Source: Pestalotiopsis fici W106-1
Lineage: Eukaryota; Ascomycota; Sordariomycetes; Amphisphaeriales; Sporocadaceae
NCBI RefSeq assembly: GCF_000516985.1
Contig: NW_006917102.1
Location: 2,055,681-2,119,680, forward strand
Direction of reading: 5' to 3'
Length of the DNA stretch: 64,000 nucleotides
The notes beneath the pieces were generated by a model that saw only the letters and a program-made list of their open reading frames with translations, did not search any database and was not told the DNA's origin. The position numbers and the translations under genes are program-made. Positions 24,434-36,453 of the stretch are shown here, piece by piece; positions within the stretch are counted from its first letter, which is position 1; the number at the start of each line of letters is the position of its first letter.

Positions 24434-25515
24434 CTTGTATATAAATCAATGTGCGATCGGGAACTAAGTAGGTACATAGGTATGGGCAAGAAATTAGACT
24501 AGATTTTTACATCATGATGTACGTCGACAACTTGAGACTCTAAGCATGAGCGGTAGATTGAAAGAAAGAAAGAAAGGAAAATATCAAGGTTTTTGTTCTT
24601 GTATAACGGGCCTAGAAATATGCAACCGTCGTGCTCATATAGGCTCAAGAATTGCATACTGTTTGCGTGGAGAAACCACATGGTCGGACCAAGCTGCCAT
24701 ATAGTCGATTGACTTTCGACTTTCATGCTTATCTCAAGATTTGGAGGCGTAATTTTAACCTTGTTGGTTCGTCTCGCCCTAGCGGCCATGAGGGGTTAAA
24801 GCGTCCGTTGTGCCTGGGTCAAGGTAGAGCGCTGCGGGTGACAGGCACCCTGAGAGTCCACTGAAGCCCTGAGATCCCAGCGAGATCTTCCTTCGGGGTC
24901 CTAACCTAAACCCCTCTTGGCCCTTGCGGTGGACCCGCCTCATTTCAGCCCATGGTCTAACTCGACATCAGAAGGGCCTTGGGGTTGTGCCAGTGTAATT
25001 ACTAGTGATGTAGCACCTGCATGCCCAGCAGCAGCACTCAGCGCCCAGCCCATGCAGGTCAGGGCCTCGTCGGTCGGTCGTCGGAAGGGGTGTCTTGGTT
25101 TTCCCAGCGGGTGCATATGCGAGTGATTCGCGCGTAGCCCTCGCCTACTTTCATTCCTCTTTTTCTCTCTTTGCGAACCTCACACATCTCACGAGAGTTT
25201 GCTGCGAGGGATAGAGAGAGAGAGAGAAAAACCGCGCGGTTGGGAGTCGCATCCCCCGGAGTCTCACGACCACACCGCCGACGTGGGAGGCAGAGACACA
25301 CATACACATGACTGCATGAAGACCGACATGTCGCTCATTTGCAACTATCTAATTTGAGAATCATCACAAGTCATTCGTTATTCAAAGAGGACTCTGGGAG
25401 GAAAGCTCAGACTTGAAAGCAAGGGCGAGCCGCTGTTCTGCTTCCCCCCGAGACAGTCCCATCACATTCACTCATTTTTGTTTACTTTCGTTATACTATA
25501 TTACACATTTACGCA
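24434..25515. other. Intergenic region, 1.1 kb
   Basis: 3' flank of the synthetase and promoter of the secreted-protein gene. It contains a short (GA)n run near 25211-25227 and otherwise nothing I can assign. Confidence 0.6.
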
Positions 25516-26298
25516 ATGAGACGCACCACACTCGTCACCTTGACGGCCCTAGCCGGCGCACGTGGCGGTCTTGCCGGGACTACAATCTGGGCGACGCCCC
25601 ACGACAGCTACTCGTCATCTATCGGGGTCCTGGGGTGCAAGATCGATACAGACCGGGTGGCGTACTGGCCGGACTCGGTATCGTGCAGTAACATTTGCGT
25701 GTCGGTCAGCTATGCCGGGCGGAGCGTCAAGCTGCTGCGCGTCGACCAGTCGCAGGGCGCCTATGACATGTCTTACGATGCCTGGAACTACCTGTACACG
25801 GGAGAGTCGGCCCTGGACAACCCCACGGCCGGCGGCGCCGTCGAGATGGAGTACGAGGACCTGGACGCGGGAGAGTGCGCCGACCTGATCCACACGGACG
25901 ACAGCAAGTTGCCCTTGAGCGCCTCCAACTCGATGAACTTTCTTGCTAGCTGCCTCGAGGCCGAGAGCGGCGACGACAACTGGGTCGGCGATAACTACGT
26001 GCTGTACAACATCCTCGACTCGATATGCTCGTGGGGCTACGACGAGGAGTGCACCCTGGACTGGCCCAGCGCGAACCAGGCGACGTGCGCGAATCCCTTG
26101 GGCACCCCAGTGACCCTTACTTCTGAACCCGTCTACAACATCCTCTACCCGTCGGGCCAGAAGGTTCTGGCGTCGACGGGCCAGCAAGTCTCGGATAGTG
26201 CCCAGAACGGCAACTCTGGCAGCGGGTTCGCCATACCAGACTCCCGGTGGCTTACGGCTTTGGCAACACTCATGTCGTTGTTGTCTTTATCCGGGTGA
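25516..26298 (+). CDS. Secreted, probably GPI-anchored cysteine-containing protein
   Basis: Single-exon protein of 260 residues. An N-terminal signal peptide of about 20 residues (MRRTTLVTLTALAGA) precedes a mature part that resembles fungal extracellular proteins with a barwin/double-psi-barrel-like core, judged from memory of motifs such as GCKIDTDRVAYWP, RVDQSQGAYDMSYDAWNYL and NSMNFLASCLE. Cysteines are regularly spaced along the domain. The C-terminus has a Ser/Gly-rich spacer (NGNSGSG) and a hydrophobic tail (WLTALATLMSLLSLSG), the layout of a GPI-anchor signal. The coding region is clearly GC-richer than its flanks. Function is unknown; a cell-surface or plant/host-facing role is inference. 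Confidence 0.8.
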   Translation: MRRTTLVTLTALAGARGGLAGTTIWATPHDSYSSSIGVLGCKIDTDRVAYWPDSVSCSNICVSVSYAGRSVKLLRVDQSQGAYDMSYDAWNYLYTGESALDNPTAGGAVEMEYEDLDAGECADLIHTDDSKLPLSASNSMNFLASCLEAESGDDNWVGDNYVLYNILDSICSWGYDEECTLDWPSANQATCANPLGTPVTLTSEPVYNILYPSGQKVLASTGQQVSDSAQNGNSGSGFAIPDSRWLTALATLMSLLSLSG

Positions 26299-26693
26299 GT
26301 TTTGATTGTTGTAGCTTTGGAAAGGCGATTTTGTGTTATAAAGATACCCTTGGTTTTTAATGAAAAGGAACTTTGTCCTTACTGGTTGTAGGTCCGAACA
26401 GGATTCACATCACGGGAAAGGGTTGGGGGTTTGAGCAATGCGACGTGGTCCTTGGTCGCCAGCCAATATTAGTGCTGGACAACTTGAATGAGAGTCGTGC
26501 CTCTCGGGGCAAGCGTTGTGATGGAAGTTTATGAGGATTGCTGTATTCGACCCTAGGATACCAAAACAGAAAGTCAAAAGGCCAAAGATCAATGCCGGGT
26601 GGTAATTCCTCGCCATAACCTGAATTTTGTACGTTCGGATGCATATGCCCACTTCTCTATCATACTTGCACCAAAATATGTTTCTCCCTAGAG
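26299..26693. other. Convergent 3' flanks
   Basis: Tail-to-tail spacer between the secreted protein and the permease. Small open frames on the minus strand (26405-26652) show no protein features. Confidence 0.6.
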
Positions 26694-28497
26694 CTAAAAC
26701 TGCTGGCGATGCTTCAAATCGACCTTTCTGTATCTAATCACCTCGACGCCTTGCTCATCAATAATACGCTGCGCCTCGATCCGGTAGCCACCAATTGCCG
26801 GCCAGATCTTTGTCCAACAAACCCAGTAAACCGCACCCAGTAACAGCACGCCGACGCCCACGACAGGGAACACAAAGTACGGGTATCCTTCAGCGTTCCA
26901 ATCGCCATCTGGTGGGATAAACGGCACAATCGCCAGAAATACATTTGCCAGCAGATACAGCACCGTGATTGGCAGGTACGAATGCCACGGTGATGTCCAA
27001 TTCTCAGATCTGCTCCAATGCAAGTAGATCAGTCCGGCGGCGACAAAGGCATTGATCCAGGCTCCTGGATATGTGTACAGGTCGACAATGAAGTTGTAAG
27101 CAGGACCTGCCGGAGGAGCCACCAAGATGATGACAGTGACAAGCCAGTGTAAAAAGAGCTATACCGTTTCAGCTGAAAATCATTTCTGGGCAGATGGTAA
27201 ATACTCACAGCGGCTGCGGGTGCGTTGAAAGGTTTCACGGATGCCCAAAACTTGCTGAATGGCAGCAATCCTTCTTTGCCAAACTCCTGGTTCAGCCGCG
27301 CATGGGCAAAGCTGACGGCAAGCACATTGCCCAAGTTGCTCAGGGCCACAAAGGTTGGTAGACTTCGTGCTGCTGCGCTGTCACCAAAGACATTGCGGAA
27401 GAAGATTCCCGCCACAATGACTTCAGATGTCGCCAGGTCCTCCTTTGATATGGCGGCAAAGTATGCCACGTTTGCAAGGATATATAGAATGGTGACACCA
27501 CCGATAGCAATGGGGGCAGCAACCGCGAGGGTCTTCCTGGGGTGTCTCAGCTCACCAATCACGTAGTTGGCGTTCTCCCACCCCTTGTAACTGTATATGA
27601 TCCGAAGCAGAGCCTGGGCATATGCATAAGCGCCGCCGCCGCCCCATCCATCGCCCTTGTAGAACTTGAAGGCATCGTCAAAGTTGTGCGGGTCTGGGAC
27701 CAAACGGCGGCCGGCCAGTGCCGCAAAACCGGAAAATACAATCAGTAGAAGAACAATCACTTTAAAGACACCGAGGACATTGACGAGCCGCAAGCCCCAT
27801 TTGGGAAAGATGGCGTGTAGGCCGACGGCAAAGGTAGCGCAAGCAATGCCGATTCCACGGGCGGCCCAGCCGTCGGGCTCTGTGCTCCCGGAAGCGAACA
27901 AGATATACCGCCCAAAGGCCAGCGAGTTGCCAGATGAAAAGCCGAGTAGAATCATCTGGGAGGCCAAGACGCATGTGGCCAGATACCGCGGATGGCGATA
28001 TACTCTTTCTAGGTAATTCTTCTCGCCTCCTGACAGCGGAATCGCCAAGCCGAATTCGAGAAATACGCTCAAACCACAAAATGTGAGGATTCCACCTGCA
28101 ACCATGTCAGACATAATTAGACAATGTTTGTAATATTTCAATTGCGAGGCAGAGAGATTTCACCACATACCGACCAACCATAATATGATTGAGACTCCAA
28201 CAGACCCAGTAGCAGCAAAAATTCCCGATGGCGTTGAAAAGACTGTTTACGTCAATTTCAGTATGAGTATGATGTCTTGGCCAGGTGAAACTTACTTCCG
28301 GTTCCTATCATTTTGTTTAAAATAAGGAATACAGCGCCGGTGATGCCTATCTTTCTAGATTCGTCGTACGCCTGAACCACCTCACCCACGGGATCTGTCT
28401 CATCGCGGGCTATGGTGCCGACATCTTGGTCGCGCGAAGATCCTTTGGACATGGTGCGCAAGAGTGGCGTCTCCTCGGTCGTATCTTGAGTAGACAT
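26694..28497 (-). CDS. Amino acid permease, high-affinity methionine permease (MUP1) type
   Basis: APC-superfamily transporter of 541 residues with about 12 membrane helices. Exons are 28497-28296, 28242-28171, 28095-27209 and 27158-26694, all GT-AG, sum in frame. The N-terminus is hydrophilic and acidic (TTEETPLLRTMS). The first helix carries the substrate-binding unwound motif region IGITGAVFLILNKMIGTGIFSTPSGIF, restored across intron 1. GLAIPLSGGEKNYLERVY, YSYKGWENANYVIGELRHPRKT and the C-terminal GGYRIEAQRIIDEQGVEVIRY are typical of the MUP1 branch in fungi. It likely imports methionine or related amino acids at the plasma membrane; substrate assignment is by family only. The start is the ATG at 28497, chosen over an upstream in-frame non-ATG extension. 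Confidence 0.9.
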
Positions 28498-30038
28498 TAC
28501 AAGAAGGAGAGAGAGAGGAGAGGATAAACTCCTCCCCAAAGAGGCTCACGCTTAAATACGAACCAAATGTAACGAATGACCGCCGATTGCTTAACCCCAG
28601 CAGACGGCAAGTACGGTACAGTTTAAACGTTACGCGACAGGGTGGGGGAAAATACCAAGACAATCTGTGGACATTCGCAATTCAGACGTTTGTCTTGGCA
28701 AAGAGACGAAGGATGGCTACCAGGGAAGTCAAACAAGACATGTATTTCTTGGATCTCAAAGTGTATCACGAGATTTTGTGTGTTTGACCAAAAGGTCCCT
28801 GTCTATCTTGTACGTAAACATGGTCTTTTTCCCTCCCCATACGATATACCGGGGCTGTTGTTAAGGAATTGGCGGTCGATGGCGATCGTTCACGCAATTC
28901 TTGGGCATGCTGTCTTTTTCTAGGTTGCGAACCAATCGAGGCGTGGCATGCATAGCGCCCACAGCCGTTCGCCATGAGGCCTATAGAGCACGCCATATCT
29001 GCCTAACCATCATCTGCTTGAGCACTCGTGTGACCACCGCAACAAGCCGCGAGCCGCATCGCAAAGAGCCCCAAGTGAGTTTTCACCTTCCTATTTCAGA
29101 GTAATAGAAGTTAAGCATAAAAAGATAAAAGAGGATATTGCGGAATCGGTGGCTCTTTGATGATTTACAAATTGAATCTGGTACTTGGATCTATGTGCCT
29201 AGCCAGTATTCCGATGCAAAGCGGTGAACCTTTTTGCAGCGCTCGAACGAGCATCTGAAACAACGTTGTGGCCTGATTTTATCGTGCTTATTAGCTGGGA
29301 AGAAAATAGTCAGAGCTCCCACCGTTTTGTGAACATCAAAATATTTCTCCAGGGAAATTGGAGATATATCAATTCAGTGGACGCCAAGTGCCAAATCCTC
29401 GACTACACTTCTCAATCGGAAGCGTTACCACATCTGAACACTGCCAATTGCAACCGCAAAAAAAGCCTGCAAAATGTATGTCTTTGATTGAGAAATTTGT
29501 CGTGAAAATTTATTAGAATATGGACGAAGTACTAAGCTTTTGGACACTGTCTGTAAGGGAATATATGCATTCTCGAAGTAATGTAGCGTATATCAACAGG
29601 TCGATGGGGTTATGCTCAGGCGCCAGGGTTAGGTTGCGTCGATGGTTGTTCCCGTCTAGTGTGACGGGATTGCGCTAGGTCTCGGGGGTTGTGCCGTCCG
29701 TAGGGTTGATTCAACAAATGCTCGCCTGGAATAACTGACTGCTTCTCCTACTATAGAGCATAGGGTCTACTTCAAGACATGCGCTTTTTGGTTAACCGAC
29801 AGCTATAGGAGCTTCTGTTGAACGATTTTCCGGGACGAGTACTGACTCTATCGGGAGCTTCAAGGCACGGTCACAGGGGTGGGTCTGCTATTTTTAGCAA
29901 TTTCAGCCCGGTCTATACGACTTGGGCATTTCATCCAGCCTTCTGTGACCGCAATTTTGCTCTGTAGACAGTGAGAAGCATTCGAATATTTGTACTTATT
30001 TGAAAGAATAACCACGCGGTGCTCTGTTCGCACACAAC
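28498..30038. other. Intergenic region, 1.5 kb
   Basis: Divergent promoter between the permease and the CorA-like gene. Open frames here (for example 29224-29487) have no recognisable features. AT-rich patches occur around 29100-29560. Confidence 0.6.
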
Positions 30039-31860
30039 ATGCTAAAGGCATTCCAGGAGCCGCCGCCTCTTGATGAATCGGGCAGCTATCATGCTTATTT
30101 GGAGGCTTGGCAATATAACAATGTAAGCATTCGTGTAGATAACGTGAACCCAAGTGTTTTGTGCTAGCATCTCCTAACGGCTTCTCAGGGCTCAGAGGCC
30201 AATACAGACTCTCTGACGGTCAAGCCACTCGACGAGGCCAATGTTGGTAGCTGGGCGTGGCGCAGAGATTCATTTGCAACACCATCTGAACCGTCGCGCC
30301 CTGGGAAGTTGGCTGGCGGCCTCAGAGTATTATTTACTCAGCCCAAATCGCAGTTTCGAGCGGATATTCCATCTGTGTTGGTGAAAGCGAATGTGCTCGA
30401 GGCCTTGAGCTTACCTGCACATGCCTTTAATTCCTTCCAGTTGCGGTCTGGGGTATTCTCACTTCACACATATCCCGAAGGAAGCACTATTGATAATTGT
30501 ACCAAGCTCGGTGCGTTCGACTTGAAATGTTCAAGGCTGAGTACTGATGGAAATGCGCAGGCTTGGTTTTCAGGACTCCCTGGAGAGAATGCGAAATTGG
30601 TGGCTACGCTGTTTCTCATGATTTCGACACTGCCGTCACGACAGCACTAGTTCTTGGAAATTGTTTTGGACTCGACCGTTATAATGGAAGTGGTGATGCA
30701 GTGGAGCCACCGCAAAGGTTGGAAGAGCTCATTAGCCAGATGGAGGAATGCCGAAACCTCTGGACTCATCCTCTACTCCTGCCTTGTCTACTTCTCATTA
30801 CGCATGTGCGTCTGATTCGATCTTACATCACCAAGCAAATCAGCCAGAGAATCACATCGCTTGAGCAAATGATTGGTGTGACGAGAAGTGATCCATGGGA
30901 CGGCCACACGGCTCTCCGTGAGGTCCTTCGTAATGGCGGTACCTATCCTGAGCATGAGACCCTCTTGAGTTACCGTCTCTTGAATGACCGTCTCCGGAGC
31001 GAGCGTCTCATGGGCCAACTGTTCGTCGACGGTCGGCTGCAACGAGAACAGGCCAAGATTCTTACCCAACTCATCAACACCATAAGCACCAGAATCATCT
31101 TGACGAAGCGTTCCCCTCAATGGGACATGGACTGCGTCAAGTTCCTGCGACGAATCCTTGAGACAAGTCCGAGGCTGTCAAATCATCCGAGAATACCAGC
31201 CCAGATATTTCAAGAAACCCTCGATTACGTCGAAAGCTACAGCGAAGTTTGCCTCGAAGTCACGCAGACGTCTGAAGCTAGAATGCAACTTCATCTCAAC
31301 ATTGTAGGTCTGATGCATCCAAGGGCTGTCTTTATGCTTTGATGGTCAATACTGACTTGAATACATTCAAGTTGTACACGTCCATTGCACAAGACGACGG
31401 ACAGACCAGCGCACGGCTGGCAGCCTCTGCAGGCAAGGATAGCACATCAATGAAAATTATTGCCTTGATCACTGCTGCGTATCTGCCAGCAACCTTTGTA
31501 GCAGTAGGTCCGTCCATCTAAAGGTTACCAAAAAAAAATATCATTAACCATATCCAGACATTATTCAGCATGGGCATGTTTGAATGGAGGAGCAGCGACT
31601 CGGATACAGAAGGAGCTGTTGCTTCATCAAGCTCGATCTCTCCAGACTTTTGGATGTACTGGGCTGTCACCATCCCCCTGACCGTCGTTACTCTTCTGGG
31701 ATGGGCTGCCTGGTGGAAATTCGAAGAACATCGGTTCGATGTTGAGGTGAAACAGGCCGTGAAAGACAAAACTACATTAGATTCCCGAGGTTCCGATATC
31801 GAGAAGACAGGCGTCTACTCAAAGTTCTTGCCCTTGGCACATAGGCGAACGCAAACCTAA
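30039..31860 (+). CDS. CorA-like transporter-fold protein
   Basis: Protein of 527 residues ending in the two-helix membrane module of CorA Mg2+ channels. Exons are 30039-30122, 30189-30510, 30561-31303, 31372-31503 and 31558-31860; introns are GT-AG of 50-68 nt and the sum is in frame. The large N-terminal part is cytosolic and helical. Helix 1 is at about residues 412-432 (DSTSMKIIALITAAYLPATF, then VATLFSMGMFEW across the last intron) and helix 2 near residue 455 (FWMYWAVTIPLTVVTLLGW). The CorA pore signature GMN is absent; SMGMFEW stands in its place, as in many fungal relatives. Ion transport is therefore uncertain. The short tail is charged. Confidence 0.87.
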
Positions 31861-32386
31861 GCATGGGCAAAATCGACAATACAGATGTGAAGCGCGGCTT
31901 GTAATATACATCACCCTTCAGATCGCACGTTCACGTGGACTCGATATACATGTTGGAAATTGATCAATAAGAAATACATGATGAAAATGCCCAAGCAGAT
32001 GTATGACATAGAAAGCGAGAGCCTACGGAGTATTCCAAACGGTCCTGTGTTTTCCATATGCTAATCTGCAAGTTGTCGGATCCGACACCCTGTTCAGTGC
32101 CGCGCCGGCAATTAAGAAATGGGTCCCCCCGGCATCGGAAAACCACCGGGATTTTGTGATTTGCGGGGGAGGGGAAGGTGCCTTAGCTTGTCCACCTCCA
32201 CCTCCAGTGACCTTTTCCAGTGAGTGGACGGCGCCTTTGCCTGGGAAGTGGAACTCCCATACCTACACGATCCGACAAGAGGAGACATGTTATATGCAAT
32301 GCAGCCGCCCATCATGTCAGTACCGTGGGACTTTCAAGGTGTTTCCCCAACTTTGATCCCTTAGCCTACCAAAGAAGAAGAAGAAG
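31861..32386. other. Intergenic region, 0.5 kb
   Basis: Promoter of the acid sugar kinase gene. A GC-rich patch at 32125-32155 has two CGG-type triplets (CCCCGGCATCGGAAAACC, then CCACCGGGATT). I see no full match to the TTYCCSG motif found upstream of the oxidoreductase gene. (GAA)n occurs just before the start codon. Confidence 0.5.
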
Positions 32387-33826
32387 ATGGCATCTACCAC
32401 CCACCTCGACCTTAAGCCAACCTTGGCTCGCCTCCCTCCTCCACCGCCAGCAGACCTGCGATCTCAAGTCCAGACACTTCTCCGCGATCCGAGTTCCAAG
32501 GTTCCCATCCTGGTCGCCCTCGATGACGACCCGACAGGCACCCAGACCTGCCACGATATCAATGTGCTCACCGTCTGGGACACGCCGACCCTCGTGTCCG
32601 AGTTCCGCGCCACGAGCAGCGGCGGCGGCTTCTTCATCCTTACCAACTCGCGCGCTCTTCACCCGGGACCCGCTCGAGCCCTGATCACCGAAATATGCGC
32701 AAACCTCAAGGTGGCATCGGCCGAGACGGGAACGCCCTTTGAGATTGTCCTCCGCGGTGACAGCACCCTCCGTGGCCACTTCCCCCTCGAGGCCGAGGCC
32801 GCCGAGGACGTGCTCGGTGTAGCCGACGCATGGCTACTCTGCCCGTTCTTCTTGCAAGGTGGGCGGTACACCATTGACGATGTACATTATGTGGCCGAGG
32901 GGGAGGTGCTCGTGCCAGCGGCAGAGACGCCGTTTGCCAAAGACGCCACCTTTGGGTACAAGAGCTCGAATCTGAGAGACTACGTGGTTGAGAAGAGCAA
33001 GGGGGTAATTCCTCAAGAGAAGGTCACAAGTCTCAGTCTTGATACCATCAGGAACGGTGGCCCCGGCAAGGTGCTGGAGCAGCTCAAGAGTGTAGCCAAG
33101 GGAACCGTCATCGTTGTTAATGCAGCTGCCGAGGCGGATGTTGATGTGGTTATTCTCGCGCTCCTCAAAGCTGCCACCGATGGCAAACGGTTCCTGTTCC
33201 GGACCGGAGCTGCTTTTGTATCTGCGCGCCTTGGTATTGCACCTATCCCGCCCATTTCAGCCAAGCAACTCAACCTTTCTGGAGCTGTTGGTGGGCTCAT
33301 CATAGCTGGATCATACGTACCGAAAACGACAGCACAGCTAGATGTGTTGAGGACAAAGAGTGGAAACAATCTGAAAAGTGTGGTGATTGATGTGCGAACA
33401 CTGCTGAAGTCGGAAGACAGCGCCAGAGACGAGATGGCAAAAGCTGTCAAGACTGCCGAGGAGGAAATCCAACTTGGTCAAGATGTGCTGGTAATGACGA
33501 GCCGTGAATTGATCATTGGTGATGACGAGACCCAGAGTTTGGACATAGGCTCCACTGTAGCCAAGGCATTGGTGTCGTTCCTTGTCGACCTCAAGACGAA
33601 ACCACGCTATGTCATTGCAAAAGGAGGCATCACATCGTCGGATATGGCTACCAAAGGCTTACGGATGAAGAAGGCGGCTATTGTAGGTCAAGCTGCTCCC
33701 GGTGTTCCTCTCTGGCGCTGCGACGAGCCAACGGCCAAATGGCCAGGTCTGCCATATGTAGTGTTTCCAGGTAATGTCGGCTCCAATGATACCTTGTACG
33801 AGGTTGTAGATGGTTGGAGAGTATAG
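32387..33826 (+). CDS. Four-carbon acid sugar kinase family protein (DUF1537)
   Basis: Phosphorylates sugar acids in bacterial relatives (threonate, erythronate, 2-oxotetronate and 3-oxo-isoapionate kinases; OtnK, DtnK, OiaK). This is a single-exon, stand-alone protein of 479 residues, the normal length for the family. The N-terminal domain has the sugar-acid signature LVALDDDPTGTQTCHD near residue 43 and VLRGDSTLRGHFPLE near residue 120. The nucleotide-binding C-terminal domain has GLIIAGSYVPKTTAQL, VIAKGGITSSDMATKGL and VFPGNVGSNDTLYEVV. It is tail-to-tail with the Zn2Cys6 regulator, with only 66 bp between the stop codons. In some fungi this domain is fused to a dehydrogenase and an aldolase; here it is separate and the nearby DRL-like oxidoreductase may be its partner (inference). 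Confidence 0.92.
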   Translation: MASTTHLDLKPTLARLPPPPPADLRSQVQTLLRDPSSKVPILVALDDDPTGTQTCHDINVLTVWDTPTLVSEFRATSSGGGFFILTNSRALHPGPARALITEICANLKVASAETGTPFEIVLRGDSTLRGHFPLEAEAAEDVLGVADAWLLCPFFLQGGRYTIDDVHYVAEGEVLVPAAETPFAKDATFGYKSSNLRDYVVEKSKGVIPQEKVTSLSLDTIRNGGPGKVLEQLKSVAKGTVIVVNAAAEADVDVVILALLKAATDGKRFLFRTGAAFVSARLGIAPIPPISAKQLNLSGAVGGLIIAGSYVPKTTAQLDVLRTKSGNNLKSVVIDVRTLLKSEDSARDEMAKAVKTAEEEIQLGQDVLVMTSRELIIGDDETQSLDIGSTVAKALVSFLVDLKTKPRYVIAKGGITSSDMATKGLRMKKAAIVGQAAPGVPLWRCDEPTAKWPGLPYVVFPGNVGSNDTLYEVVDGWRV

Positions 33827-33892
33827 TAGCTAGACTCGATAAAAACTCTCGAGTGCCAGGTTTGAATCTGGCATCAATTCAATTATTCAGCA

Positions 33893-36453
33893 TCAATACG
33901 AGAACTGGCTCGTCAATAGGTTATATACATCATTTGCCGAGTCGCTCCCAAACGCTTCGTAGATGAGGCTATCATTCATGATGGCCAAGTCATCCAGAAA
34001 ATTATGCCTCGGCCCTTGTACTCCAGTCGTATACGGATCCCAAGCCACACTTTCATCAGTCGCAAAATCATTGTTCGAATTCTCAATCGCTGGTGCTTGA
34101 TGTCCCGGGCTTGGGCCATATCCCATGGGTCCGAAGCTTATGACGGAATCTGGCGAGACGCCGATGCCCATCTCTTGAGTTTGTCTGGGTTGTTTCTTTG
34201 ATATTTTACCCAGATTTTCCAACATCTTCTCTAGACCAGACGCGATATGGTACAGGAGGTGCCTCTCCGAGGTGACGGAGTTCTTGAGAAGTAGAATCAT
34301 GCGCTCCAGCAGATGAGACACGTAATTGGACTCGACATTCAGGCCCATGATGCGGTTCCATTTGGTAGCAACCTTCATCAGAAATACCGAGGCAAAGGCA
34401 ATCATGGTGTGAACGTAGAGCGGGGTGCCGACCAGGGCCCGGCGCATGTCCTCCTCTTCCAGCACAAAGGTCAGGATGCTGGCGGCGGCCGAGATGGCCA
34501 TGTTGGCAAACTCTTTGCGCTCGGTCGACAGACGTCCCTGCGACAGACTCACGCCGCGGATGGCGAGCGAGTTGAGCTGTAGCTTGGCAAAGTACGAGTA
34601 GAGAATGATGCCCTTGGGTGGGAACGAGCCAATGAAGCGGTTGTTCTCCTGCCGCGCGTTCCACCGCATACGCCACTGGTCAATCTCGAGGTTGAAGTTG
34701 CGCAAGTCGGCGAAATCACTCTCGCCCTCGCCATCGCCCCCGTTGTGGTTATCGTCCCTCAGCATGGCGCCCGCCGTCGAGTGCTGGAGCGGCAGCTTGC
34801 GCTCGACAAAGCGGTCATAGATGCGCGTCAGGATCTGCATGAGCGCGACCTGCGAGAGAATGCGCCGGTCCAGGGCGTCGGCAAAGGGGGACTGCAGGAA
34901 TAGTTCGTGTTCTCGAATCTGCAGGGACTCGGCAATCATGGGTGGCCTCCCGTAGGCGATGGAGAAGTGGTGGTCGCAGACGTAGAGCATGTACCACAAG
35001 CGTGCCCTCAGGAAATGCTCCTTGTCACCCTCCAAGGCCCTTGAAAAGGATTGATGGACGTTGAGCTCGGTTGCGATCCGTATGGCGTGGCCTGATAGTT
35101 TCCAAGAGACTAGAAAGCGACCAGTCAGCTTCGGCTTAGTACAAGAAAACATGACACAAAGCCCGGATTACTGGACAGCAAGATCAACAACATACCCTCG
35201 GAAAGCCAAAATGCGGCAATACACAAGGCGCGCACATCATCAATATTGTGATAGCGACTGAACATGGAACTGGAAGTCAAGGCCAGAAATTCCTTGTAAC
35301 ACTTGTCAAAGGTCTCGGCGCTCGTCGGTATATGGAGTGCAGTAACAGTCAGGATCGTAGCGGTGAGGAGCTCGGAAGATTTCCTTATATCTGCAAAGCT
35401 TGGGTGTGTCTGTTCGAGTCCTACCCACAGGTAGTGATTGAGGCTTGTATGGAAGCTGCGCGTATATACCCGATTAGTCATTCAGAGCCTGTGGGCATAT
35501 GTTCTGATGAACAAACCTTCGATATAAATCTTCAGCTTCAGGCAACGAGATGACACCTCTCGAGATAAAGTCGTTTACTTCCCTGTTACCGCCAGCTTGC
35601 GACCGAGCAGTCTTGGCCTTGTTACTGCGGATATTCCTCAGCCGCGTGACTTCATAGAGACTACCCATGGGCTCCTCAACGTTGACCGAGCCGCCAGGGC
35701 CCTGCTCACCATTGCTGGTTTGATCAGGGGAATTTTCCCTAGTCATGGCCATGCGCATATTATCCTCTGCTCCTGGCGGTAAAGCTGCCATAGCTGGGCT
35801 GCTGCCACTGTCGGCGGCTCGCATCTGGTTAACATGACCCGGGGTAGGAGGGCGTTCTGGCTTCTGCATAGTCACCCCTTGGTGGATTAATGTCTCTAGC
35901 GATTCCCTCATTTGCTTGATTTCCTCGCGCATGGAATCAATTTTACGCCTGTCGTCTGTTATCTCCCATGCGAAGAAAAAGAGCAATGGCTAAACAAACT
36001 CGTAGTTCCGCCCTGTATGGCTCGAGTCCATGTCGGATGCAGTCTCGGTCATGACGACTCTTTTGAAAATGCAGGCGGCAACGTTTCTGCGCAGGCAATT
36101 TTTGCATTTGGTGTCTCCTGGCAAAATCTCACATTTCATCTTTTGTTTCTTGCACTCGACGCCTAGTTCTTCAACTCAGTCATGGCGCTTTGTCTCTCCA
36201 GGGTCGGCCACTTACACGCGCGAGGCTTGCGCCCGGGTCCCGTCCTTCGAACGCCTTCATACTGTGAAATTTGGCCATGTTGCTCAGCCGCGTGCCATTG
36301 ACTCTCTCCTATTGTCGTACGTGGTATTTGCGTCGATACTGGCTGCTGCTCCATGGCAATGGCGTTCGTCACGTCATGGACGTTGCTTTTTCCAGTAGCA
36401 GCTACAGCAGCAGCCCCCGTGTTGCACGGAAAATCGGGAAATGAAGTATTCAT
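33893..36453 (-). CDS. Zn2Cys6 transcription factor with fungal-specific TF domain
   Basis: Nuclear regulator of 769 residues. Exons are 36453-36216, 36162-36000, 35948-35517, 35455-35196 and 35109-33893; the sum is in frame. The binuclear zinc cluster is split by intron 1: RAC joins VECKKQKMKCEILPGDTKC, then CLRRNVAAC (residues about 79-109). A coiled coil follows (IDSMREEIKQMRESLETLI), then the PF04082 middle homology region (LYRSFHTSLNHYLWVGL, TATILTVTALH, RLWYMLYVCDHHFSIAYGRPPMI). Intron 2 has a weak GTTTGT donor; I chose the 51 nt version that removes an in-frame TAG. The gene lies between the acid sugar kinase and the MFS transporter, so it is the likely regulator of that group. The first 12 codons include a CGGGAAA site (36435-36441). 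Confidence 0.88.

Noticed and set aside
33845..33880. tRNA-like T-arm (GCCAGGTTTGAATCTGGC)
   Set aside because: The loop is TTTGAAT, and no D-arm, anticodon arm or acceptor pairing can be built upstream; it is a small hairpin in the 3' region of the kinase gene.
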